In this document: piece by piece, positions 1 through 8,641 of the stretch | Layout of the letters: each line of letters starts with the position of its first letter | Numbering within the stretch: the stretch's first letter is position 1 | DNA from: Opitutaceae bacterium | GTDB taxonomy: Bacteria > Verrucomicrobiota > Verrucomicrobiae > Opitutales > Opitutaceae | DNA length: 18,624 nt | Direction of reading: 5' to 3' | Assembly: GCA_031266495.1 (NCBI GenBank) | Contig: JAISAX010000623.1 | Location: 1 to 18,624, forward strand | The notes under the pieces: model-generated | Told to the model about the DNA's origin: nothing | Seen by the model: only the letters and a program-made list of their open reading frames with translations | The model's database searches: none | Translations under genes and position numbers: made by a program

Positions 1-2
1 CC

Positions 3-2441
3 CCACCCCCCCCCCCCCCTCCTCTCCCCGCAACCTTTACCCTGAGCGGCTACCACGGCGCGCCTGCCAACCTCCCCGGTATCCCGAAAAACCTGACAAT
101 CAATGGCGATGGCGACCAGGCGGAACTCACGCTGACGCTACCCGAAGGTTATTTCGAGATCAGCGTGCCGCTCGCCAACACCCCGGACTCGCCCCGCCAG
201 ACCTTCGGCGTCATGTCGATTCCGGCTTTCGACCGCTCGCAACTCGACCCCTATTTCTGCCTCGATTCCGTGCTCACCTGGCTGGAAAAGTCCGGCCCGC
301 AGCGCGTCAGCCTCATCCGGATGATGCGCCGGTCCGGCGTCGCGCTGTCCCGCGAACGTTTCAGTTGGGGCGCTGTCAGCCCCGCCCGCGGGGAATGGAA
401 CTGGGCCGAACCCAAGGCCCGCGTCAAGGGCGGTACGGAAGGACTCCGGAAAATCTATGAACGCGAACACATGCCCGTTCTCGAATGTTTCCACGGGACG
501 CCCAGGTGGATGGGGGTCAACCACAGTTATCCCGTCGATCTCCCCGGAGCGACCGACGACATGCTCACCATCGCCCGCCGCTGGCGCCCATCTTGGGGAG
601 GTTTCGAGGTCTGGAACGAACCCAACGCCGGCCTGTTTGCCAAAAACCGCGCCATGGACCAGTACACCGCCTTCGTCCACGCCCTCGCCTGGGTTTTCGA
701 CAACGACGAACAGGTATCCAGGAATAAAAGACAAAAACTCCCGTTGGCGGGCGGGGCGTTCGCCGGATACCACAGGAATGCGACGGCCAACGCCCTTCGC
801 AACGATCTGCTCCAGAGTGTCGATGCCCTCAGCTACCACACCTACACGACCCCGCAAAAACTGGAGGCTGGCGTGCGCGAGTTTCGCGACGCCGCCAAGG
901 GCACCGCGCGCCCCGGTATCCCGATCTGGATTACCGAAACCGGCAGTCCGTGGACGGGCGGCGTGGACCGCCCCGTCATTGATGAGGACCTGGCCAGCGC
1001 GTTGAGCATTACGGGCAAGGTCTTCGAGGGACGCGCCACCGGTATCGAACGCATTTTCCCCTTTGTCACGCCGTGGTATGGCGAGGGCAAACGCAACTTC
1101 GGCATGGTCGGCAAGGAAGGCACGCCGCTGCGTTCCATCGCCACCTACGCCGCCGCCATCCGCATCCTCGCCCATCACGACTACATCGGCGATTTTCGCT
1201 TCCCCGAAAAATCCCCGGTGAAATTGTCCCGTGTATTCACTTCCGCGAACACGCCCGGCGAAGCCCTGCTCGCGCTCTACACCGGCACCCCGAAAGCGGG
1301 CGCGACCGTTGCGTTCGATCTGCCCGTGCGGCAACTGCGCGGCATCGACGGACGTCCCCTTGCCCGGGCCGACGACAAAACCCTGCCTGCCGACGACGGC
1401 CTCACCTGGGTCTGGCTCGACCGCGCCGTGCTCGACCGTTCCGGTCGCCTCGACACGGAAACCTCCGCCATGACGCTTTACCGCGAAGCCCGCCAGCCCG
1501 ACTCCGGACGCCCGCCCGCCTCGCCCGTCATCCTCCAGTTCGTTCCCGACGAAAAGCGGCTAAAATTTGGCACCGAAATCAACGCCATCGCCCCCGGCCC
1601 TCTCGACGCCATCCCCTTCCGCATCCGTACCGCGAACCTCGATACCAGGGCGGCGCGCACCGTCACCGTTTCGTTGTCCGCCGGACCGCGCGGCAAGGCC
1701 GCCACGCCGCTGCCGGGCGTCCCTTCCGCAACCATCACGCTGCCTCCGCGTTCCGAACACGACTTCACCTGGCAAATCGACCTGAAACCGTTTTTCGACC
1801 AGTCGCCGCAGGTAACCGTCCGCATCGACGGAATCTTGGCCGGCGACGGCCAGCCCGCCGTCCGCACACTGTCCGTGGATCTGGCGGCCGAGCTTCCGAT
1901 TGAAACCCTGCGCACATTTTACACCAAACGCCTCGAAATCCCCGTCCGCGATGCCGCGCAGTGGAACACCCGATACGTGAGCCGGAAAACCGGCGGCGAG
2001 ATGCAGGCTGTGCAAAACAAGGATTCCGTCGCCTTCAACATCTCCTTCCAGAAAGACGGGGACTCGGCCAGCTACTGGGCCTATCCCCGTATCCGGGTTC
2101 CGCGCACTGGCGGCATCGGAGGGAACGATCTTGACGGCGCCGAGGGCATACTGGTCCGCGCCCGGGTGACCTTTCCCGGCACGGTTCGCGCCTTCCTCTG
2201 GAAGCGAAACGAGATCGGTTATCTTACCTCGCAATCCCTCATGCCTGCCGATGGTGAATGGCACACGGTCTATTTTCCAATCGAGCGTTTGGGGCGTGAT
2301 CGCAGCACCAGCAACGCCTCCGATCCGGTTGCCAAAACCGATCTCAGGAACCTGGTATCCGTCTCCGTCGGCGTGAACAGCGACCAGCACCGGAACACCG
2401 TCGAAATCAGCGATTTTTACATCGTCTGGCCACCGGAATAA
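3..2441 (+). CDS. Clan GH-A glycoside hydrolase, 5' end outside window
   Basis: The reading frame is open from the left edge of the window, so the true start lies upstream and about 812 codons are visible. It opens with a proline run encoded by the C-tract at 6-19, which looks like an interdomain linker. A short beta-rich stretch and then a (beta/alpha)8-type domain follow. A WNEPN motif puts a likely acid/base Glu at codon 618-620, and a WITETG motif puts a likely nucleophile Glu at 936-938. This pair is the classic clan GH-A arrangement on strands 4 and 7. A histidine/tyrosine motif YHTY lies between them. The C-terminal half (from about 1500) is probably one or two beta-sandwich modules. 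It probably acts outside the cytoplasm on a plant-type polysaccharide, but the GH family number and substrate cannot be assigned by eye. It ends 4 bp before the SGNH hydrolase gene, so the two are probably cotranscribed. Confidence 0.8.
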   Translation, partial: PPPPPPPLPATFTLSGYHGAPANLPGIPKNLTINGDGDQAELTLTLPEGYFEISVPLANTPDSPRQTFGVMSIPAFDRSQLDPYFCLDSVLTWLEKSGPQRVSLIRMMRRSGVALSRERFSWGAVSPARGEWNWAEPKARVKGGTEGLRKIYEREHMPVLECFHGTPRWMGVNHSYPVDLPGATDDMLTIARRWRPSWGGFEVWNEPNAGLFAKNRAMDQYTAFVHALAWVFDNDEQVSRNKRQKLPLAGGAFAGYHRNATANALRNDLLQSVDALSYHTYTTPQKLEAGVREFRDAAKGTARPGIPIWITETGSPWTGGVDRPVIDEDLASALSITGKVFEGRATGIERIFPFVTPWYGEGKRNFGMVGKEGTPLRSIATYAAAIRILAHHDYIGDFRFPEKSPVKLSRVFTSANTPGEALLALYTGTPKAGATVAFDLPVRQLRGIDGRPLARADDKTLPADDGLTWVWLDRAVLDRSGRLDTETSAMTLYREARQPDSGRPPASPVILQFVPDEKRLKFGTEINAIAPGPLDAIPFRIRTANLDTRAARTVTVSLSAGPRGKAATPLPGVPSATITLPPRSEHDFTWQIDLKPFFDQSPQVTVRIDGILAGDGQPAVRTLSVDLAAELPIETLRTFYTKRLEIPVRDAAQWNTRYVSRKTGGEMQAVQNKDSVAFNISFQKDGDSASYWAYPRIRVPRTGGIGGNDLDGAEGILVRARVTFPGTVRAFLWKRNEIGYLTSQSLMPADGEWHTVYFPIERLGRDRSTSNASDPVAKTDLRNLVSVSVGVNSDQHRNTVEISDFYIVWPPE
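6..19 (+). repeat. Poly-C tract (C14) inside an open reading frame
   Basis: Fourteen consecutive C residues follow CCCCA at the window edge, and a C/T-rich stretch comes after. In the frame of the glycosidase the tract encodes consecutive prolines. It is the first of eight poly-C loci in this window, all on the same strand. Confidence 0.9.
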
Positions 2442-2445
2442 CATC

Positions 2446-3696
2446 ATGACTCCGCGATCTTTCCATTTCCCGCTCCCTCCGCGCCGCCTCCGTATCCTGT
2501 CGATACTGGCCCTCGCGCCATGCCTGGGTATTTCCAGTGCGGATACACCGTCCGCGACGGATGGCGGCCAACGTCTCGCCGAGTGCCTTGCCCCCATCTG
2601 GCAACCCGGCACCCAGCACAACGAATCCGTCCTCCTGTGGGCGCGCGACGGTGAGCGCCCGTCCGCCCCGCTCCTCTTTCACGCCGACAAGATTTTGTCC
2701 GTCCGCGACTCCGCCCTGGAAACCGTTTACGAGGAAGGGCGCGACTGGATTTACCGGGACGGCAAACTCGTCCTTCCCGAAGGAAGCCGCGTCCCCTGGA
2801 TGAGCGCCGCCGAGTTGTTTCCCTCCGAACCCGGCGCGCCGAAACCACGCACAACATTTCCGCGCCGCTCCGGCGGATACCTGCTCTTCCGCGAAGGCAA
2901 CTTTTTCCATCAGCGCCAGATCGCCGTGACGTACCGGCATCACGCGACGCCACGACTGGATAATTTTTCCGCGCCGCAAATCGCCACGAAAAATCTGCCG
3001 CGTTCGCTCGCGAAACTCCGCGCCAGGGAACCGTTCACGATCATCGCGTATGGCGACAGCATTACAGTCGGCGCCAACGCCTCCGGTTTCGGCAAGACGC
3101 CCGTCGCGCCACATCAGCCGGTCTGGACGGAACTCTTCCGCCGCTGGCTGGCGCGCGCCTGCGCGCACGATTCCGTCACGCTTCGCAACAAGGCAGTCGG
3201 CGGCAAAGGCAGTGCGTGGGGCATGCAAAATGCAGACAGCGCCCTGGGCCAGGACCCTGCCGACCTCGTCATCATCGCCTTCGGCATGAACGACCGCGGC
3301 ATGCATCCCGGACATTTTCACGGACACATCCTTCGCATCATGGAAGCCGCCCGCAAAGCCAACCCCGAGGTCGAGTTCATCCTCGTACAATCCATGCTCA
3401 ACAACCCCGACTGGCAGTCGCACGGCAACCTGCCGGCGTTCGGCAAGATTCTGCAAAAACTTGCCGGCCCCGGCGTCGCCTTCTGCGACATGGCCGCCGT
3501 TCACAGCGCGTTTCTGAAGCGCAAACGCTACGAGGACATGACCGGCAACCACGTCAACCACCCCAACGATTTCCTGATCCGCGCCTACGCCCAGACCGTC
3601 GCCGCGCAACTCGCTCCGCTGCCATTAAAAACACGGCCCCTCCCCCCCCCCCCCCTCTCTCTCTCAATAGCGACCGCGACCAATCCAACTCCGTAA
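2446..3696 (+). CDS. Secreted SGNH/GDSL-family hydrolase (probable carbohydrate esterase)
   Basis: 416 residues. The N-terminus has arginines followed by a hydrophobic stretch (about residues 14-31), consistent with an export signal. The SGNH blocks are visible: GDS with nucleophile Ser205 (YGDSIT), Gly252-Gly253 (AVGGKG), GMND with Asn282, and a block V histidine at His372 (NHPND). The usual Asp three residues before that His is replaced by His369. Family members deacylate or deacetylate sugars, so an esterase removing acyl groups from the polymer attacked by the neighbouring glycosidases is a reasonable inference. The roughly 200 residues before the GDS block are probably an accessory beta-domain. 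The gene starts 4 bp after the previous stop and ends 14 bp before the next start. The last ~18 codons are written by a C14 tract followed by CT repeats, so the natural C-terminus is uncertain. Confidence 0.87.
   Translation: MTPRSFHFPLPPRRLRILSILALAPCLGISSADTPSATDGGQRLAECLAPIWQPGTQHNESVLLWARDGERPSAPLLFHADKILSVRDSALETVYEEGRDWIYRDGKLVLPEGSRVPWMSAAELFPSEPGAPKPRTTFPRRSGGYLLFREGNFFHQRQIAVTYRHHATPRLDNFSAPQIATKNLPRSLAKLRAREPFTIIAYGDSITVGANASGFGKTPVAPHQPVWTELFRRWLARACAHDSVTLRNKAVGGKGSAWGMQNADSALGQDPADLVIIAFGMNDRGMHPGHFHGHILRIMEAARKANPEVEFILVQSMLNNPDWQSHGNLPAFGKILQKLAGPGVAFCDMAAVHSAFLKRKRYEDMTGNHVNHPNDFLIRAYAQTVAAQLAPLPLKTRPLPPPPLSLSIATATNPTP
3642..3655 (+). repeat. Poly-C tract (C14) plus CT repeat at the 3' end of the SGNH gene
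   Basis: Fourteen C residues are followed directly by CTCTCTCTCTC. The tract lies inside the last codons of the SGNH hydrolase and encodes prolines. One added C, or two lost, would place translation in the frame of the downstream 991-residue glycosidase, which has no stop between here and its own start. Confidence 0.9.
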
Positions 3697-3710
3697 AACA
3701 TGGTAATATA

Positions 3711-6686
3711 ATGAAAATAAAACTACACAATCGCTCGCGAAAACCCGCGTCCGGGTTTGCCGCCTTCCTCCGCGCCGCCGCCGCCGCCGCGCTCGTCATC
3801 GCATTGTCCGGCGGCGGCACCGCAGCAGCAGCAGCCGCCGCCGCCGCCAGCGTCGTTTATGACGCCGCCCCGACGCTCGCCGCCGCCAACGCCGGCAACC
3901 TGGACCCCGCCAAAGGCAATGCGAATTGGGGTGTCCTCACCCTCTTCGGCAAAGACGCCAACCGCGCCGAAGTGCGCGACGCCTGCGCCATCCGCGACAA
4001 CGCCCTCCACCTCACCGACTCCCGCCTCTCGCTCAAAGGCCCCGCCTCGATCGGCCTCATCCGCGAGTTCCCGGATGCCGCCGGCCCGTTTCTCGTCAGC
4101 GTCAAAATCCGGCCCGCGAACGGCGGCGCATGGTCGTCAATCAAATGGGGGCCGCGCCGTCTTGGCAACTGGCCCGACCTCTCGCACGGCGTCGCCCTCA
4201 CCATCAACCCGGCCGGGCGCTGGGTGCTCTGGGCCAACGACAAAAAAATGAAGAACGTCATCGGCGGAGGAAGCGTCCCCGCGAACCCCGACGGCTACCG
4301 TATCCACCTCGCGCTCACCGCGCCGGACGCCGCCGTCGCCACCGCCGTCGCCGCTGCCGGCGTCCGCAAACTCTCCATCGCCATCAACGGAACACTCGTC
4401 GTGTCGGACAAGGAAATCCCGTATCCGTGGACTCGGCACAACCTCGTCTTTCAATCCCTCGCCAACAACGACGCGCCCGCGACAACGATCATCAGCGACC
4501 TCAGGATCGAAAAACTCGACGACGCCAATTCTCCGCAAAAAACCGCGGCCACCGTTGACGGCAACCTTTACGCCACCGGCATCTGGCTCGAAGGCGAGGA
4601 CGCCGACACCACGAATTTTCATAGCGGAAAGGTCATCGACATCCACCCGAACGGACCCTCCGGCGCGATGTTCCTCCGCGTGCAAACACGCAAAGGGCAA
4701 GCCAACGTCCCCCAGGCACCCTGGTTCGCAAAATACAAATTTACCGTCCCCCCCCCTCCCCCCCAGGCTCCGACGCCGGGGAGCGGCAAAACGGCGTGGC
4801 ACGTCTGGCTCGCCTCCACGCCCCAAAACGCCAGTTGGGCGAGTCCTGCCGAATGGCGTATTGACGGCGGCGAGACGCGTTCCCTGCGCGGCAGCCGCTG
4901 GGTGAGCGGCACCTATGGCAATTCGAGCAGCGCCCCCGCCGGCTGGGTTTTCGGATGGACACGCGCCGGCACCGTCGAACTCGCCCCCGGCGAGCACGAA
5001 CTCGAAATCCTCGTCAACGAAACCCGCGCCGATGGCAAACAATGGGTCTTCTGCCTCGACTCCATTCTCATCACCAACGACACCGCGCACGTCCCCGCCG
5101 GACCGCATCCCGAATACTCCTCCCGGCTCGCCTTCAATGATCTCGTCGCCGCCAACGGCGGCAGCGTTGAAAACCTGCGCGACAAGCTCAACCGCGCCCA
5201 GTATTACGAGCTTATCGGTGGTACCCGCGAACAGGTTACGCAGGAAAACGCCGATGCGGTTCTCGAAAAAATCATGGCCCGCGCCCTCCCGCGCCCGCAA
5301 GATCGCTTCCCCGACGCAACAGAGTTCGGTCTGCACGGCATGGAGCGCAACTTCGTCGTGGTCGGCCGCAACGCCGGGACGCCCGAAGTAGCCCGCGCCT
5401 ATGAACTCCTCGCCCGCACGGGCGTGGACAGCTTCCGCTCCGCCGACGCCTGCTGGCACCGCCTTCAGAAAAATCCAGACGGTGGTGAGAAGTCGGATAC
5501 CAAGGCGCTTCACCTCGATTTCAAGGACCTCGATTTTCAGGTCGCCAGCGCGCAGCGCTACGGCATGACGCATCTCTTCACGGTCGGTTATCCGCCCGAC
5601 TCCCTGACCCTGGCCCGCAACAACAAACTCGCCGCGTGCGACCCCCGGCACTACGACCTCTATCGTCGGTATTTTGACGAACTGCTCCATCGCTACCAGG
5701 GCAAGGGCGTCCGTTACGTCGAGCTTGCCAACGAAGTGGATGCTCCCGGGGTCTGGTGGCGCGGCCCGTCATCCGCCGCCCACTACGTTGCGGAGATGAA
5801 GATGCTGCGGGAGGCCGTCGATGCCGTGAAACCCGCGCCGGGCGAGATGAAAACCGCCGCCTTTGCCGCCACCTTTTCACGCGACAACGAACAGGGCGGT
5901 CCCAAAGGTGGGCGCCGTTTTGTCACCGCCTGCTTCGATCTCGGTATCGACAACTACGCCGACGCCTACTCCGTCCATTATCTTTTCCGTCTGAAGGAGA
6001 AAGGCTACCACGACTATTTCCGCGGCGAGATCGCCCGTGCGGGTTCGCCCGGATCGACAACAAAACCGCTGCTCAACACCGAGCAGGACGGCCAGTTGTA
6101 TCCGTATGATGGAGCCAAGGCTTTTGCCCGCGTGTTTTTTCTCTACGCCATACCGCGCATGGATTTTTTTCTGGCCCGCGATTTTTACGAAGGCGGTTAC
6201 CTGAAACCCCGCGGTCTGTTCGACATCGACTGGCGACCCAAACTGCGTCTCCTCACCTACGCCTTCTCCGTGGACGCCATGCGTGGACGCGAACTTGTCG
6301 GCATCGCGCAACCCGCGCCCGGAGTCGAAGCCTACGTCCTGAAACGAGCGGATGGATACAAGGGAACCTCGGCCGTTTCCGCCGCGCCGCAGGCCCCGTA
6401 TTCGATTGTGTTGTGGAAAAACGACCGGGAGGTCCGGGAACTTTTGCCGGAGGCCGAAATCGCCCCGGTTGACGTATCCGGTTTCCACTCCGTGCTGGCC
6501 GCCATCAGGTGGGACCTGGATGCGCTGGACTATGATTCCGGCAAGCCGGTGTTTTCCGTCGGCGACGCGCCCATTGCGGTTTTCGCGCAGGAGCCTCCGG
6601 CCTGGAAGCTGCATTCGCGCGAGGAGTGGATGGCCTTTTTCGAGGCAGGCAAGACTCACGCGCCGTTGCCCGGCTCGGTGGAGTAG
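3711..6686 (+). CDS. Large secreted multidomain glycosidase (clan GH-A-like)
   Basis: 991 residues, with the start set at ATG 3711 because it gives a typical signal peptide: a basic N-terminus, then an Ala/Leu/Val core to about residue 45. The frame is open further upstream, but that stretch overlaps the SGNH gene. Residues ~47-280 resemble a concanavalin/LamG-like beta-sandwich. Residues ~284-470 begin with a WLEGED motif reminiscent of CBM6/CBM35-type modules and contain a five-proline insertion (347-351). Residues ~510-990 form a TIM-barrel-like domain with ELANEVD (Glu675, likely acid/base) and LLNTEQDG (Glu791, likely nucleophile). From about residue 284 onward it is a close paralogue of the protein at 14726-16966, which lacks the N-terminal sandwich and the proline insert. 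Substrate unknown. Confidence 0.83.
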   Translation: MKIKLHNRSRKPASGFAAFLRAAAAAALVIALSGGGTAAAAAAAAASVVYDAAPTLAAANAGNLDPAKGNANWGVLTLFGKDANRAEVRDACAIRDNALHLTDSRLSLKGPASIGLIREFPDAAGPFLVSVKIRPANGGAWSSIKWGPRRLGNWPDLSHGVALTINPAGRWVLWANDKKMKNVIGGGSVPANPDGYRIHLALTAPDAAVATAVAAAGVRKLSIAINGTLVVSDKEIPYPWTRHNLVFQSLANNDAPATTIISDLRIEKLDDANSPQKTAATVDGNLYATGIWLEGEDADTTNFHSGKVIDIHPNGPSGAMFLRVQTRKGQANVPQAPWFAKYKFTVPPPPPQAPTPGSGKTAWHVWLASTPQNASWASPAEWRIDGGETRSLRGSRWVSGTYGNSSSAPAGWVFGWTRAGTVELAPGEHELEILVNETRADGKQWVFCLDSILITNDTAHVPAGPHPEYSSRLAFNDLVAANGGSVENLRDKLNRAQYYELIGGTREQVTQENADAVLEKIMARALPRPQDRFPDATEFGLHGMERNFVVVGRNAGTPEVARAYELLARTGVDSFRSADACWHRLQKNPDGGEKSDTKALHLDFKDLDFQVASAQRYGMTHLFTVGYPPDSLTLARNNKLAACDPRHYDLYRRYFDELLHRYQGKGVRYVELANEVDAPGVWWRGPSSAAHYVAEMKMLREAVDAVKPAPGEMKTAAFAATFSRDNEQGGPKGGRRFVTACFDLGIDNYADAYSVHYLFRLKEKGYHDYFRGEIARAGSPGSTTKPLLNTEQDGQLYPYDGAKAFARVFFLYAIPRMDFFLARDFYEGGYLKPRGLFDIDWRPKLRLLTYAFSVDAMRGRELVGIAQPAPGVEAYVLKRADGYKGTSAVSAAPQAPYSIVLWKNDREVRELLPEAEIAPVDVSGFHSVLAAIRWDLDALDYDSGKPVFSVGDAPIAVFAQEPPAWKLHSREEWMAFFEAGKTHAPLPGSVE
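4748..4764 (+). repeat. Interrupted poly-C tract (C9-T-C7) within a coding linker
   Basis: Nine C, one T and seven C encode prolines 347-351 of the large glycosidase, inside its carbohydrate-binding-like module. The paralogue at 14726-16966 has no such tract at the equivalent place (it reads TIPGPATPG). The tract therefore appears to be an insertion or expansion specific to this copy. Confidence 0.88.
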
Positions 6687-6689
6687 AAA

Positions 6690-6917
6690 ACTGTAAGGAA
6701 ATAACCTGTTCAATTGTTACACAGAGTTCACAGAGCTCGGGCACGAAGTTCACGGAGGTGTGAGTTGATGAATGCAAGGTTCATCTGCTTTCGTTACAGA
6801 TTGGGTTCCAAAAAGATGTAAGGAATCCGAGAAGATCTGAAAAGTCGTTTGGCCCTCCCGAAACTCTGTGCCTTCTCTGTGACCTCTGTGTCACAATTGA
6901 ACAGGTTATTTGTGTAC
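6690..6917. mobile_element. MITE-like long inverted-repeat element
   Basis: The left arm (about 6690-6735) reads ACTGTA, then AATAACCTGTTCAATTGT, then CACAGAG and CACAGAG again. The right arm (about 6870-6917) is its near-perfect reverse complement, with only a few mismatches over about 45 bases. The ~135-base centre has no coding sequence. The CACAGAG/CTCTGTG motifs recur with roughly 9-base spacing in both arms. It fills the spacer between the convergent glycosidase and deoR-type genes and could also act as a bidirectional transcription barrier. No transposase is visible, so a non-autonomous element is the best reading. Confidence 0.75.
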
Positions 6918-6946
6918 AGTGCCACAGTTCCTAACCGGCAATTGAT

Positions 6947-7714
6947 CTAGCCGGACGGCAGGAGGATGCGCTTGCCTCCCGATTGCTGGTAAACAGGCTC
7001 CGGCGCACGGTCGGTAACCAGAAAAGTCATGTCGTCCCACGAGCATTCGGGGACGAGTTCGTGGCGTCCGAATTTGGAGTGATCCGCGAGCAGGACGACC
7101 TGGCCGGCCCTCGCGATCATGGTGCGTTCGACCTCGACGACCAGATGGTGGTTGTTCGAAAAACCTTCCGTGCTGACGCCTCCGACAGACAAAAATGCCG
7201 TCGCCGCCCGGTACCGTTGCAGGCTGGCGACTGTTTCCGGCCCCACCAGCAATCCGGAACCCGGATACAAATAACCGCCCGTCAGAAACACCTCCGCGCC
7301 CCTGGGGACGGAGCGGAGGCGGTCGATCTCGTGCGCGACAAGGAGGGAATTCGTCACGATGCGCAGGGGACGCCTCGCCAGCCAGCGCGCCATTTGCAAC
7401 GTCGTGGTGCCACCATCGACGAAGATAATGTTGCCGTCATGACAAAGCGAAACGGCACGCTCCGCGATGCGTTGCTTTTCCGCCGACAGGATGCCTTCGC
7501 GCAAGCCGCTCGGCAGCATGGGTTGCGCCTGCGGGTCGAGATTGCGGAGTCCGCCCCAGGTTTTCTCCACCTGTCCCGTCTGCGCGAGCGTCACAAAATC
7601 GCGCCGGACAGTGGCCGGGGAGATGCCGAAGACCTCGCAGGCTTCTTCCACGGTCAATTCCTGCCGTTCGCGGAGCAGGGCGAGGATTTTCTGGCTTCGG
7701 GCACCGGGTTTCAT
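6947..7714 (-). CDS. DeoR-family transcriptional regulator
   Basis: 255 residues from ATG at 7714. A TTG start 13 codons upstream is possible but less likely. The N-terminal winged helix-turn-helix (about residues 6-57) carries the family signature region ISPATVRRDFVTL. The C-terminal sensor domain contains D100-GGTTT and a later HSKFGRH, as expected for DeoRC domains, which bind sugar phosphates. Family members usually repress sugar or polyol catabolic operons and are released by a phosphorylated intermediate. It lies 93 bp downstream of the epimerase gene on the same strand, and the pair is divergent from the dehydrogenase/isomerase genes. It is therefore the probable local regulator of that module. 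Confidence 0.92.
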   Translation of the reverse strand: MKPGARSQKILALLRERQELTVEEACEVFGISPATVRRDFVTLAQTGQVEKTWGGLRNLDPQAQPMLPSGLREGILSAEKQRIAERAVSLCHDGNIIFVDGGTTTLQMARWLARRPLRIVTNSLLVAHEIDRLRSVPRGAEVFLTGGYLYPGSGLLVGPETVASLQRYRAATAFLSVGGVSTEGFSNNHHLVVEVERTMIARAGQVVLLADHSKFGRHELVPECSWDDMTFLVTDRAPEPVYQQSGGKRILLPSG

Positions 7715-7807
7715 CGTGCCGCCATTTCGCCCCCCGCAAGCGGAAGGCTGCAAGAAAATTGGCGGAAGTTTTGAGTGATTTTTGATTAAAATTTCCTTTT
7801 GCCGTTA

Positions 7808-8527
7808 TCAGGCCGCTTGCACCGGAGCCTGGTTGCTCTCGATTTCCCGTTCCAGCTTGTCCAGCAAAGCCCGCAACCCGGCAAACGATTCCTCCCTCGA
7901 ACGGTGTTTCTCGAAAAGCGAAGACGTGCCGGCCACCAGAATGTCGCCTCCCGCCGCAACCATCGCGGGGATGTTTTGCCAGCTCACGTTGCCATCGACC
8001 TCGATCTCCGCCGGAAGCGATTCCTGCGCGAGCCACGTTTTCAGTTCGGTGATCTTGGAGAGGCAATGCGGGAGGAGTCGCTGGCCCGCGTAGCCGGGAT
8101 TGACGGTCATGACGATCACTTGGTCCACCATCGGGAGCAGATGACGGAACTGCTGCACCGGTTGTCCCGGATCGAGGGCGATCCCCGGCGAGGCGCCAAG
8201 CTCGCGGATGCGTTCGACGAGCCGCACGGGCTGGCGCACGGTTTCCGGGTGAAAGGTCAGGCGGGCGCCGGGCAACGCCGCGAACACCCCGACATGGGCC
8301 TCCGGGTGCTCGACCATCAGATGCACATCGAAGGGCAGCCGCGTCGCGCCGGCCAGCGCCCGGCAATAGTCGATGCCAAGCGTGAAATTCGGCACGTAGT
8401 GGCCGTCCATTACATCGATGTGCAGCCAGTCGGCCCCATACTTTTCCAACAGCCGGATTTCCTCCTCCAGGTGAAGAAAATCGGCGCACATCATCGAAGG
8501 CGACAGTTGCAGTTTGCGGCGGTTCAT
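7808..8527 (-). CDS. Ribulose-phosphate 3-epimerase family protein (possibly allulose-6-phosphate type)
   Basis: 239 residues, normal length for the family. The TIM-barrel signature HIDVMDGHYVPN is present (His36, Asp38 and Asp41), with His69 in DVHLMV and the second catalytic Asp178 in IEVDGN. The phosphate-binding end carries AGTSSLF. MTVNPGYAGQ, LMCADFL near the N-terminus and the GTSSLF ending recall the AlsE branch (D-allulose-6-phosphate 3-epimerase) at least as much as pentose-phosphate Rpe. The reaction is C3 epimerisation of a ketose phosphate in the cytoplasm. Its place beside a DeoR regulator and opposite sugar dehydrogenases points to a specialised catabolic copy rather than the housekeeping enzyme. 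The substrate assignment is an inference. Confidence 0.9.
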   Translation of the reverse strand: MNRRKLQLSPSMMCADFLHLEEEIRLLEKYGADWLHIDVMDGHYVPNFTLGIDYCRALAGATRLPFDVHLMVEHPEAHVGVFAALPGARLTFHPETVRQPVRLVERIRELGASPGIALDPGQPVQQFRHLLPMVDQVIVMTVNPGYAGQRLLPHCLSKITELKTWLAQESLPAEIEVDGNVSWQNIPAMVAAGGDILVAGTSSLFEKHRSREESFAGLRALLDKLEREIESNQAPVQAA

Positions 8528-8554
8528 AGTGAGAGAATTTCGAAAATGTTTGGG

Positions 8555-8572
8555 TGAAAATGATTATTTTCA
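8555..8572. promoter_or_regulatory. Candidate operator in the divergent promoter region
   Basis: TGAAAATGATTATTTTCA is a perfect 7-4-7 inverted repeat in the 114-bp AT-rich spacer between the divergent epimerase (start 8527) and dehydrogenase (start 8642) genes. The spacer is much more AT-rich than its surroundings, as expected of a promoter region. The position fits control of both transcripts by the DeoR-type regulator encoded next door. No convincing -35/-10 pair was identified. Confidence 0.5.
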
Positions 8573-8641
8573 GATTGATTCGCCCTGTTTTTGGACAAAT
8601 CTTCCCTCAAAATTCAATCATAAATCAATCAATCATCCGGC

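Noticed and set aside
3216..3710. Upstream extension of the large glycosidase frame overlapping the SGNH gene
   Set aside because: The extension is arginine/histidine-rich out-of-frame translation. ATG 3711 gives a proper signal peptide and clean spacing.
7715..7753. TTG start for the DeoR-type regulator 13 codons upstream
   Set aside because: The residues preceding the ATG at 7714 do not resemble the family. The winged-helix domain begins directly after MKPGARSQKI.
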